The position numbers were made by a program, and so were the translations under genes. Positions 24,566 to 32,100 of a stretch of 33,139 bases of DNA are shown here, piece by piece. The notes under the pieces were generated by a model. The model was not told the DNA's origin. It did not search any database and worked only from the letters and a program-made list of their open reading frames with translations. Source of the DNA: Mariniblastus sp. (GTDB taxonomy: Bacteria; Planctomycetota; Planctomycetia; Pirellulales; Pirellulaceae); the NCBI GenBank assembly GCA_014237975.1, contig JABACA010000038.1:1-33139 (forward strand), in the 5' to 3' direction. The first letter of the stretch is position 1, and every line of letters starts with the position of its first letter.

Positions 24566-25003
24566 ATGAGCGAATCGTTCGCGGACCAAACAACTTCCAC
24601 CGAACCTACCGGGAAAGGCCAGGCAACGACTAACCGGCTGGCAATCGCCAGCTTGGTGCTCGGGTTTTTGTCCCTGATCTTGTCGTGCCTGGCTGGTTTG
24701 CCTGGCATAATCCTGGCGATCATTTCCTTGGTGCAAATTAACGGCAGCAAGGGCCAGCTGAAAGGCACCGGACTGGCTGTCGCGGGCCTTGGTTTATCTA
24801 TCATGTTGAGCATGATCACTCTTGTTTTGCTTCTCATCGCTCTGCTGCTGCCGGCTGTTCAGCAGGTAAGGGACGCCGCGCAACGAACGGAGGAGGCGAA
24901 TCGGATCCGGCAGCTGGGCGAGGCTGCGCATGAATATCACGAACAACATAAGCCTGTCGAAACTAAGGCTCTTGACGATCGGCCGGAAAAGTCAGCCAAG
25001 TAA
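24566..25003 (+). CDS. DUF4190 membrane protein with a DUF1559-prepilin-like segment
   Basis: 145 residues. Residues about 24-80 have the DUF4190 pattern: a polar start, ATTNRLAIASLVLGFLSL, LAGLPGIILAIISL and a second glycine-rich hydrophobic hairpin. From residue 83 the sequence turns into the membrane helix and first turn of a DUF1559 (SBP_bac_10) planctomycete prepilin-like protein, LLPAVQQVRDAAQRTEEANRIR, then QLGEAAHEYHEQH, but stops there without the large globular domain. AAGG lies upstream of the ATG at 24566. Function unknown; probably an inner-membrane protein. Confidence 0.8.
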   Translation: MSESFADQTTSTEPTGKGQATTNRLAIASLVLGFLSLILSCLAGLPGIILAIISLVQINGSKGQLKGTGLAVAGLGLSIMLSMITLVLLLIALLLPAVQQVRDAAQRTEEANRIRQLGEAAHEYHEQHKPVETKALDDRPEKSAK

Positions 25004-25212
25004 AGCCCGGTTAACCAGGTTGAATTCCGCTTGATCGTGATTGCCTGCGCGATGCGGGTGGCCCAACCGTCCAGGTCGCCAGGCGGGCTTGCCTGCCAGC
25101 CAAACCCAATGCACTCGCCACGCCGGGGTCCCAGGGAGTGTTGCCGAGGTTGCCTGCTGCGCGACCAACGAGAATAATTCCCGGTCGGGTTTCGTCGATT
25201 GAGGGCAGAAAA

Positions 25213-25596
25213 GTGGACAAAACCGAACCAGCTTCTGGGGAACAGGGCGGCGTTTCCGTCCTCGGCTGCTTCTTTGTATTGCTAATCTTCAACGGTCTGT
25301 ACAACATGTTGTTTCACCCGCTCCACTGGGTATCCATCGCTTGCATGGGGATTCTGTTGGTTTCCTGTTTGGGTCTCACTCTGTACAACACGATCCGCTA
25401 TGGCTGGGCGGGGCAACCGCAGCCAGAACTGTCCGAAGGGCCCGTCATCGGGCCGGTGATGAACTCGCCCGGATCGCGATACTTCTGGTACCTGTCGACG
25501 GCCGTGATTCTAATCTACAGCTTCAGTTTCTTTATTCTGGCAGGCTGGACGATCCTCGGGGTCGTTATCGGTTACTTACAAAAAATGGTCGGTTAA
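25213..25596 (+). CDS. Small hypothetical membrane protein
   Basis: 127 residues with three or four hydrophobic stretches: VLGCFFVLLIFNGLYNMLF, VSIACMGILLVSCLGLTLY, and AVILIYSFSFFILAGWTILG. I chose the GTG at 25213, which has GAGGG 7 nt upstream; a GTG at 25138 would add 25 basic residues unlike a membrane-protein start. No family recognised. It follows the DUF4190-like gene in the same direction after about 200 nt. Confidence 0.65.
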   Translation: MDKTEPASGEQGGVSVLGCFFVLLIFNGLYNMLFHPLHWVSIACMGILLVSCLGLTLYNTIRYGWAGQPQPELSEGPVIGPVMNSPGSRYFWYLSTAVILIYSFSFFILAGWTILGVVIGYLQKMVG

Positions 25597-25798
25597 TTAT
25601 TGCGACAGGCCCCGTTTGAGCGTGCCATTGCCGCCCCGACAGTCCTGCCAATTAGCTGGAGGTGCCAACACCCATCGGTCAACTAAAACCAGAAAAAAAC
25701 TCTCTCTGAGAATAAAAGCTGGTAGTCACGACGCATGGACTTGATACAAAACACCAAAACGAAAATCCGATGCTTACTTTCATAAGATCCTTCAACTG

Positions 25799-27019
25799 AT
25801 GCCGCTGATTTACACGCTTGTGTTCCTGGGCTTCTTTGCCGGCGCCTTGGTTTCTCCCGTTCTAGCGCCAATGTTTTTACACCCCACAGAACATGGCGTG
25901 CTGACTGGTGGAACCAGCATCGCGATGCGAACGTTACTGCTTGGGCTGGCGTTATCCATGATGCGGTTTGGCGAATTTATCGGTTCGCCCATTCTCGGCC
26001 TGATTTCCGATCGGCTGGGGCGAAAAAATGTGCTCGCCTTTGCCATGGCAATCACTGCGGCCGGCAATGTGGCAATTGGCTGGGCCATTCAGGCCGACAC
26101 ATTCTGGGTGATTATCGCTGGCCAGTTCTTTATCGGCTTTGCAGGTGTGCTACTGGTACTGGCGCAATCCGAGGTGGCACATCGGTCGACCGGCCCCGAG
26201 AAAACGCAGCGGTTTGGCCTGATCTACATGGCCAGCAGCCTGGCCTACGTGGTCGCGCCCGCGCTGGGCGGCTGCCTGGCTGATTCCAGGCTGTTTGCCC
26301 TCGCATCGTACTCGCTTCCGTTTTATGTGGCGGCGGCCATTTGTGTTGGGTGCACGTTGCTGATCCTCTGGCGATTCCCTGCCCCTGCCTCGGCGCCCAC
26401 CCTAACGGTCAAACGGGTCCAGCTGACACACGGTTTTGCCGCGCTGGGCGATGCCTTCCGTTTACCCTCGTTTCGATCTTTGCTGCTGATCAATTTCTTT
26501 TTGTACCTCGGTATCGACTTTGTGTTTCAGTTCAACCCGGTCTACTTTGTGCAGAAGTGGGAGTTCACCTCGTCGCAGGTGGGCTGGTTGATGTCGTACA
26601 CCAGTTTGGCGATGGTCATCACCCAGTGGTTGTTAATCAAGCCGATTGGCAAGCGTTGGCAACCGCGAGCCATCACAACGGTGATGGCCATCTCGCTGGG
26701 CGTCTTGTTGATATTGTTGATCGTACCCGAGCATTGGCAATGGCTCTGCCTGCTGCTGCCATTAATTGGAGCGGCCATGGCGCTGGGCACGACCACCATG
26801 TCGGCACTGTTGTCCAATACGGCACCCGGCGACTCGCAAGGTCGCATGCTGGGCGTGGCCCACTCGGTTCGCGTCGCTGGCTCTGCCCTGCTCTGTCTTG
26901 TCGGTGGCTACCTGGCAATGCTGGCTCCGCAATACCCGATTCTGGTCGGAGCGGTTGCCTCGCTGATTGCTGCCGCACTACTGGTTACCGGTGGCCGTAA
27001 AGCGAAGACAAACGGCTAA
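25799..27019 (+). CDS. Major facilitator superfamily transporter
   Basis: 406 residues, about twelve membrane helices in two halves. MFS motif A appears after helix 2 as GLISDRLGRKNVL, and the second-half counterpart is weak (KPIGKRWQPRA). The overall look is of a TetA/drug:H+ antiporter-type exporter: the FAGALVSPVLAPMF start, MMRFGEFIGSPILG and AALGTT-like helix 10 region MALGTTTMSALLSN. The substrate cannot be read from sequence. No ribosome site precedes the ATG at 25799, so initiation may be SD-independent. It is alone on its strand and converges on the zinc-peptidase gene. Confidence 0.9.
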   Translation: MPLIYTLVFLGFFAGALVSPVLAPMFLHPTEHGVLTGGTSIAMRTLLLGLALSMMRFGEFIGSPILGLISDRLGRKNVLAFAMAITAAGNVAIGWAIQADTFWVIIAGQFFIGFAGVLLVLAQSEVAHRSTGPEKTQRFGLIYMASSLAYVVAPALGGCLADSRLFALASYSLPFYVAAAICVGCTLLILWRFPAPASAPTLTVKRVQLTHGFAALGDAFRLPSFRSLLLINFFLYLGIDFVFQFNPVYFVQKWEFTSSQVGWLMSYTSLAMVITQWLLIKPIGKRWQPRAITTVMAISLGVLLILLIVPEHWQWLCLLLPLIGAAMALGTTTMSALLSNTAPGDSQGRMLGVAHSVRVAGSALLCLVGGYLAMLAPQYPILVGAVASLIAAALLVTGGRKAKTNG

Positions 27020-27121
27020 GGCGGCTGTCGGCCAGTACTTTGTTTTGGTTCAGCACAACATGGTCTTCCGCCCGGTTAATCTGGGCAGGGCCTGGCGGTT
27101 GACGTTCTCCTGACAGGTCTG

Positions 27122-28144
27122 TCAAAACTTGGGCAGGATTTTGGCTTGCTCGGCCAATGGCAGATCCGCAAACGTTTCAAATTCTTTTATAAATTCATCG
27201 GAGCTTTGGCCAAACGTTTCTCGAAAGGCTCCCTCCCATCCCAACTCGGCGACTTTCGGATGGAACGATTCAAGCAACACATTCGCGCCGTGTTTATTCA
27301 TCAGATAGGCAACCGCCCAGCCACCACTTTCGTAAGCCAACTGCGCACATTCGCCTTCGTAGGTATCGGGAAGAATCGTATCGCATTCGTCGCGTTTTTG
27401 TTGAACGATCCTCATTTTGCTCTTCATTCTTTGTTCCAAATTTGGCCAAGGACGATCCACGTTGTTCCATTTTTTCAGCTTGCCCTCTGCCCACAGACGC
27501 TCGGTCGTGATCTCCGCCATGGCCACCGCCGATCCTTCGGCAAACCAAACCGGCCCCATCTGTTTGCGGCGGGTTTGATGATCTTCCGCTTTGATTGAAG
27601 CTTGTTGAACGGAGTGCCAATACTCGTGAAAAATCGTCAGCTGATCCCCTTCAGCGGCAATATCAAGCAGTCCGGCAAAACCGAGCGGGATCGACGATGA
27701 GTATCGGTGAAAACCCCATTCGGACCCTCCATTGTGTCCCGCACTCATCGAAGGCCGCCCCGTCGCGACCGCATCGGCGCCGATCTTTTGGTAAGACAAA
27801 AAACCATGGTCCTTGTTGAAACGATCACGCATGCATTCGCGCATCGTCATATCACCTCTGGCAACACGCCGTTTGCAAAACTTCTCGCTTAACTCCAATG
27901 CTGCCTCGCGATCCGGTCCCAGCACCCAGTACTCCAGTCGCCCCGTCGAGCCCCAGGCGTCAACCGCTGCGGCGAGCGTCTCTTTTACCGCTTGCTCGGT
28001 CTCTTCCGATACATCCGAGGCCACAAACACCTCGGTCTGGTTTTCCTGCAGGATGCCAAAGAGGTTCGGTCGGGCTGCGGGTGGCGCCGCCTGGTCGTCC
28101 TGGCACAGGCCGGTCGTCGCGATCAACGTAAAAAACAGGATCAT
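27122..28144 (-). CDS. Secreted zinc metallopeptidase-like protein (HExxH, gluzincin type)
   Basis: 340 residues with a short signal peptide (MILFFTLIATTGLC). The zinc site His173-Glu174-x-x-His177 lies in IFHEYWHSV, and a third ligand is probably Glu203 in VWFAEGSAVAMAE, 26 residues later, the spacing and context of peptidase-MA/gluzincin enzymes. Four cysteines (CKRR, RECMR, DECD, EGECA) could form disulfides outside the cell. The C-terminal half (LAYESGGWAVAYLMNKHG and GWEGAFRETFGQSSDEFIKEFE) matches the helical tail of such peptidases. Substrate unknown. It is transcribed in the same direction as the DUF4396 gene 151 nt upstream. Confidence 0.82.
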   Translation of the reverse strand: MILFFTLIATTGLCQDDQAAPPAARPNLFGILQENQTEVFVASDVSEETEQAVKETLAAAVDAWGSTGRLEYWVLGPDREAALELSEKFCKRRVARGDMTMRECMRDRFNKDHGFLSYQKIGADAVATGRPSMSAGHNGGSEWGFHRYSSSIPLGFAGLLDIAAEGDQLTIFHEYWHSVQQASIKAEDHQTRRKQMGPVWFAEGSAVAMAEITTERLWAEGKLKKWNNVDRPWPNLEQRMKSKMRIVQQKRDECDTILPDTYEGECAQLAYESGGWAVAYLMNKHGANVLLESFHPKVAELGWEGAFRETFGQSSDEFIKEFETFADLPLAEQAKILPKF

Positions 28145-28177
28145 GGTTTCTCAATGCAAAATAGTAGTGATGTTCTC

Positions 28178-28196
28178 GGGTCGCGGTAAACGACCC
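28178..28196 (-). terminator. Hairpin between DUF4396 and peptidase genes
   Basis: GGGTCG (28178-28183) pairs perfectly with CGACCC (28191-28196) across a 7-nt loop, 100 nt past the DUF4396 stop and 33 nt ahead of the peptidase start. No T run follows on the minus strand; it may be a weak terminator or a leader structure. Confidence 0.3.
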
Positions 28197-28295
28197 GCCG
28201 TTCAAGACACGCCGAAACGGCAGGCCCAGCAGGTGCGTTTATTATTCATTAAGTTTGTCTGGCTACCTATCCAGGCACTCGGTGCTGCAGTCCGT

Positions 28296-29234
28296 CTACT
28301 CCAGCCGCGTAAACGTAATCGGTGCAAACAGGGTGGTGATCCACAGGGACAGGGCCAACACGGCAAACGTACCGACCAGAACGGCCACCATCTTGGTCGT
28401 TGGCAGCGCCGACCCGTGGTCCGATTGCATGTCGTGTGACATCTCCATGCCTGTTTCCATTGGCTCGGTAGCGCCCGGCTTCAGTTTGGGCAGCGCCGAC
28501 CCGTGGTCCGGTTGCATGTCGTGTGACATATCCATGCCTGCTTCCATCGGCTCGGTAGCGCCCGGCTTCGGTTTGGGCATCGCCGACATCATTCCATGCT
28601 TCAGGCCGCGACGCACCATCCACGAATTGATCGGGTAGGCCGTCGCCATACCCGCCATGGTGGCCAGCGACATGACGGCCCAGAACGTGGCGTGAAAGGG
28701 GCTTTCGGCACCAGGTATCGCGTGCATCAAGATGACCATGGTGGGGATCATGCCGACCATGACCATGTTCATCGAGACGGTCTCGGCGAAAAACGTCTTG
28801 CGCACCGCCAGCCAGTAGTTGCCGTTGTACATAGCCAGCATGAACAGGGCCTGGAAAACAAACAGCCCCACCACGAAGGCAGAAACGTATTCAATGATCA
28901 GATCGATGCCATTGGGCAGGCCAAAGTGATAGACGACCGCGGCGGAGATGATGATGCCGGTCGCATCGCCGGCGACACAATGCAGTAGCGACCCGGTCGC
29001 CTGTTTCCAGTGGGGCGCGATAAAGGCGTCGTGCGTTCCGGGCAAGGGTTGTCGACAGGACAACAGGTAAATGAATAGGCCGACAGGGCCAGTGTAAATC
29101 ACGACCAGAACCCAAGCCAATTTCATGACACGCCCCGTGGGCGTATTGGTAAGCAGGTCCCAGACCAGAAAGACCAGCGAGGCCCCCGTGAGCAGGTACC
29201 AGACGGCCAGCGCGCCTTCGATGGGAGTGGACAA
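28296..29234 (-). CDS. DUF4396 membrane protein with Met/His-rich loop
   Basis: 312 residues. Membrane helices at about 10-27, 38-58, 90-105, 115-136, 152-171 and 183-200, plus a last one at about 283-303. The family block HCVAGDATGIIISAA is at 85-99. Between the sixth helix and the last, residues 217-274 are two copies of a 29-residue unit rich in Met, His, Asp and Pro (GMDMSHDMQPDHG), like copper-handling segments. The family has no proven function; some members lie near metal-resistance genes, which is recollection. The start is a TTG at 29234 with AAGGAA 6 nt upstream. Confidence 0.85.
   Translation of the reverse strand: MSTPIEGALAVWYLLTGASLVFLVWDLLTNTPTGRVMKLAWVLVVIYTGPVGLFIYLLSCRQPLPGTHDAFIAPHWKQATGSLLHCVAGDATGIIISAAVVYHFGLPNGIDLIIEYVSAFVVGLFVFQALFMLAMYNGNYWLAVRKTFFAETVSMNMVMVGMIPTMVILMHAIPGAESPFHATFWAVMSLATMAGMATAYPINSWMVRRGLKHGMMSAMPKPKPGATEPMEAGMDMSHDMQPDHGSALPKLKPGATEPMETGMEMSHDMQSDHGSALPTTKMVAVLVGTFAVLALSLWITTLFAPITFTRLE
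28413..28586 (-). repeat. 87-bp tandem repeat, two copies, inside the DUF4396 gene
   Basis: Two adjacent in-frame units of 87 bp (29 codons) encode SAMPKPKPGATEP... and SALPKLKPGATEP..., with few substitutions. The four bases after the second unit begin the motif again (SALP) before diverging, a trace of an earlier boundary. Confidence 0.9.
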
Positions 29235-29583
29235 TTGCGTTTCCTTTTTGAACTTGATTGGCGGCCCCGTTACGAATGTTTATAAACGGCAGCCACCGAA
29301 GCTCAAGACTGTTTTTGGTTTATTCTGACACCTTCCACATGTTTTCATGAGACGGGCCGACCGCCAACGTTGGGGAGCCTTCGGCCCACACGGCGATACG
29401 GCTAATCTCGGAATCCAAAGGAGACAAGCGGAGCGCCTCCAGTAAAACGGGCGGGGGGGTTCAATTGTGCAAGACGAATTTCTTGCTGATTTGCAAATTG
29501 GGGACAATATTTTGGTGGTGGAAACGAACAGAGGGAACAGGTTGGTTGCGGGAGGCGGCCGAGAGTTCAACGAAAGGGGTCCG
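29235..29583. other. Divergent intergenic region ahead of the zinc-ribbon membrane protein gene
   Basis: 349 bases between the DUF4396 start and the ATG at 29584. AT-rich around 29270-29330 but I could not pair promoter hexamers. In-frame upstream extension from a GTG at 29467 has no family character. Nothing else seen. Confidence 0.45.
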
Positions 29584-30729
29584 ATGGTAGTCGCCGTAAA
29601 GTGTGCGTGTGGTAAAGGTCTAAAGCTAAACGAAACGCATGCGGGCAAGAGAGTAAAATGCCCCGCTTGTTCGCAAATCCTTCGAGTGCCGTCCCCGCAA
29701 ACCTCGGCAGCACCGCACCAGGCCGCCGGTCGGAACCTGCAGCATTCGCAGACTGCGCAGCAGGCCAATTCCCGCAACACGCCTGCCAGCAAACCGGGCT
29801 GGCAGGCTGGGGGCAACTCTTTACTGGCAGCAGTCGGATTTGCCGTTCCCCAAGGATTGCCGGCCGTCAACAAGGGAGCCAAGATTGCGATTTATGCATA
29901 CATCGTTTCCATCGCTGCTCCCATTTTGCTGATGTTCATCGGTTTTCTGGTGCCTGGCATAGTCTTGCTCGTCCATGTTGTCTCCGCCGCATGCATGGTT
30001 GCCATCTTGCTTGGATATTTTTGTTGCCTGCAAGTCCCGGAGGAACCCAAAGCGAAGCTGCTGATCATGATCGCCGGCCTTTGTATACTGTTAGGCACAC
30101 TGGGTGGCCTTGGATGGACTGCTGTCGGCTTTACGCCGATGATGGTGCTACCCATCTCTATCAGCGTCCTGTTGCAATCTGCTTTCCTGGCTGTCTCCTT
30201 TGCCAGCTTCGGTTTGTTTCTCCTGTTTATCCGGCGCATCGCTAACTGGCTAAAACAAAGCAATGTTGCGGAGGAAGCGATGTTGTGCTTTTATTTACTG
30301 ATCGCATTGACCGTGTTAACACTCATCGCACAAGGAGCTGTGACATTTACAATGAAGGAGAGTTGGAGCATCGTGAAAAATGCTGCACCGTCAGTTAAAC
30401 AGCAACAATTGATGGATCAAGTTGAGCAGATGAAAAGGGGAGACGAGCCGCTGAACTCAGAAAACATTGCCTCCCTGATGGAAACGATGAAAAAGCAGTC
30501 GCAGGACTTAAGCAGGTCAGCCGCCAGCATGAGTCCGGCCGTTGGCAGTAATGGGCTCGGATCCAGTCCCATTTACATAATCTCGTTTGTGCTTGCGGTC
30601 GTGAGTTTGGTGCTGACGCTCATTCTCATAATCCGGCTGATCACCTTGATGGATTTGATTGACTTTCGGTTGCCAAGCAGAAACCACGGGGCCAGGCCTT
30701 ATCGCCCTGGCCACCATGCGGGCCGGTAG
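29584..30729 (+). CDS. Membrane protein with N-terminal zinc ribbon
   Basis: 381 residues. The first 36 form a small zinc ribbon: Cys7-x-Cys9 in KCACGKGLKLNE and Cys26-x-x-Cys29 in VKCPACSQILRVP, a module very common at the front of planctomycete proteins. A Gln/Ser/Ala-rich linker leads to about six membrane segments (KIAIYAYIVSIAAPILLMFI, VVSAACMVAILLGYF, LIMIAGLCILLGTLGG, and others to LLIALTVLTLIAQG). A polar helical loop then precedes a final pair near IISFVLAVVSLVLTLILIIRL. The ATG at 29584 has AAAGGGG 4 nt upstream. No enzymatic motif; function unknown. Confidence 0.82.
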   Translation: MVVAVKCACGKGLKLNETHAGKRVKCPACSQILRVPSPQTSAAPHQAAGRNLQHSQTAQQANSRNTPASKPGWQAGGNSLLAAVGFAVPQGLPAVNKGAKIAIYAYIVSIAAPILLMFIGFLVPGIVLLVHVVSAACMVAILLGYFCCLQVPEEPKAKLLIMIAGLCILLGTLGGLGWTAVGFTPMMVLPISISVLLQSAFLAVSFASFGLFLLFIRRIANWLKQSNVAEEAMLCFYLLIALTVLTLIAQGAVTFTMKESWSIVKNAAPSVKQQQLMDQVEQMKRGDEPLNSENIASLMETMKKQSQDLSRSAASMSPAVGSNGLGSSPIYIISFVLAVVSLVLTLILIIRLITLMDLIDFRLPSRNHGARPYRPGHHAGR

Positions 30730-30746
30730 CCTGGCAGCGCACAAAA

Positions 30747-30760
30747 GCCGGCTAGCCGGC
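30747..30760. terminator. 14-bp perfect palindrome between convergent genes
   Basis: GCCGGCTAGCCGGC occupies the 51-bp gap between the stops of the zinc-ribbon gene and the ion-channel gene; extended pairing AGCCG with CGGCT (30746-30764) gives a hairpin. No T tract; a shared terminator is the simplest reading. Confidence 0.4.
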
Positions 30761-30780
30761 GGCTCCGAGACGGTCGTTGT

Positions 30781-31809
30781 TCAAAAGACGAACGAAACGA
30801 GTCCAATCACAATGAAAGCCGCCAGGAAAATCCAGCGACACCAATAATCAACCCGGACGGCCGTGGCCAACTTGCCCCGCGCCATCAGTCGTCCCGTCCA
30901 GATCGCTTCACCCAGGACACAAAATACCAAGATCGAGGCGCCCAACATAAAGCGGTCCAAGCGGGTCATGTAAGATACCTCGGGGACCATGTTCCCGATC
31001 AGGAAGCGGTAGGCGACCAGTGTCAAAATCGCCGTGTAGGCCACGCTGATCTGGGAGCTGCTGTTGGAGGCATCGATCCAGAAAACGGCCCCCGACATTA
31101 ATATCACCAGGCAAAGCGGGATGATCACTTTCCAGTAATAGTATCCCTGTTTGCGATGTGCCGTAAACACATAGGCGGCACCGGCAAATTCCTGCTGGGC
31201 CGGCTGAAAGAAAAACGGGTCGTTTTTCCAATGACCCGAGAACCGGTCCCAGCCCACCACACTCCACGCATCGGATTGACCCGTCTTCTCACGATTTTCC
31301 ACCAACCGAATCTGTTGGGGAGTGTTCCCCGGGGTGATCAGCTGGATCGAGAACGTCTGGTTGTCGAGCGGGAAATTCGAAAGGTCGCTGGCGTGCCAGA
31401 TCTCACCAATGTAGCGCTGCAGGTATTCGACTTTGCCCCCTTCGGTAACGTGCAACACGGCGGGGCGCGTCAACCGAATATTTTTGTTGGACATCATCTG
31501 CAGGTTCGGCGCCCAGGCTTCTTCCAGCGGAATCGTCTGGCCAGCCTTGCTCGCCAACCGCTTATCCACCCAGCGGGCCGAGAGCCCAAAATCGATCGTC
31601 ACGGTCTGCTCCGAATCATCGATCGAAAGGACGTCCAGCAGGTACAAACCCAACGAGACTTCGACTGGCTGGCCCGACGGTGGGGACTGGTCATCGGCAG
31701 CCGCCGCGCCGCCACCGGGCAAGAGACTGAAAAAAAACAGTCCGCAAACCAAGACCCGGCACAGCCCCTGCCGCAATAGGTAAGCCATCCGCTCCAGGCC
31801 CTTTGTCAT
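30781..31809 (-). CDS. Pentameric ligand-gated ion channel (Cys-loop superfamily, ELIC-like)
   Basis: 342 residues: signal peptide (about 1-38), extracellular beta-sandwich (about 48-220) with the prokaryotic Pro-loop FPLDNQTF at 146-153 and no cysteine pair, then four helices. M1 about 224-244 starts YYYWKVIIP, M2 about 252-274, M3 about 284-306, M4 about 323-342. The M2 end LTLVAYRF and NMVPEVSYMT follow ELIC closely. By alignment from memory to ELIC the pore-lining residues are Ser255 (2'), Thr259 (6'), Leu262 (9'), Ala266 (13') and Phe269 (16'). The M3-M4 link is short, as in bacterial members. The ATG at 31809 has AAAGGAG 6-7 nt upstream; a GTG at 31836 would fall in a strong inverted repeat. 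The ligand is unknown. Confidence 0.92.
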   Translation of the reverse strand: MTKGLERMAYLLRQGLCRVLVCGLFFFSLLPGGGAAAADDQSPPSGQPVEVSLGLYLLDVLSIDDSEQTVTIDFGLSARWVDKRLASKAGQTIPLEEAWAPNLQMMSNKNIRLTRPAVLHVTEGGKVEYLQRYIGEIWHASDLSNFPLDNQTFSIQLITPGNTPQQIRLVENREKTGQSDAWSVVGWDRFSGHWKNDPFFFQPAQQEFAGAAYVFTAHRKQGYYYWKVIIPLCLVILMSGAVFWIDASNSSSQISVAYTAILTLVAYRFLIGNMVPEVSYMTRLDRFMLGASILVFCVLGEAIWTGRLMARGKLATAVRVDYWCRWIFLAAFIVIGLVSFVF

Positions 31810-31829
31810 CAAGATGCTCCTTTGTGAAG

Positions 31830-31860
31830 CAGGCACCTCAAACCATTGAAGGGGTGCCTG
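31830..31860 (-). promoter_or_regulatory. Strong inverted repeat just upstream of the ion-channel ribosome site
   Basis: CAGGCACC (31830-31837) and GGTGCCTG (31853-31860) are perfect reverse complements with 15 nt between, including a further TCAA/TTGA pairing. The hairpin lies about 6-10 nt ahead of the channel gene's AAAGGAG, so it could be an operator or a structure controlling translation. The remaining bases to 32100 hold only short GTGGC/GCCAC repeats around a 7-A run. Confidence 0.6.
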
Positions 31861-32100
31861 TTCGTAATTGCCCCGGCTGAACCAATCTCCTCTTGCAACC
31901 CAACGGACAACCAGGAAAAACGGGTGCGAGCAGTGCCGGCCGGTTTGCTAAGTCTAAAGACCACCCTGTCGAGCGTCAATGTGCGGGCCCAGGCAGAAAG
32001 ATTCGTGTTCAATTTGAACGGATATTGAAAGCACTAAAGACGCGCTGCCACTTTTTTTGTGGCCGATCCCAGCGTGCCACTATCTGCTGGCTAACTGGAC

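Noticed and set aside
29280-29882. 200-codon minus-strand frame overlapping the zinc-ribbon membrane protein gene
   Set aside because: The plus-strand product has a clear zinc ribbon and membrane helices with a ribosome site; the opposite product is rich in Pro, Arg and Cys without family character.
32036-32090. GCCAC/GTGGC repeats around a 7-T run, possibly a terminator
   Set aside because: The T run falls inside the stem-loop arrangement in one orientation and reads as A in the direction of the esterase transcript, so it does not fit an intrinsic terminator.
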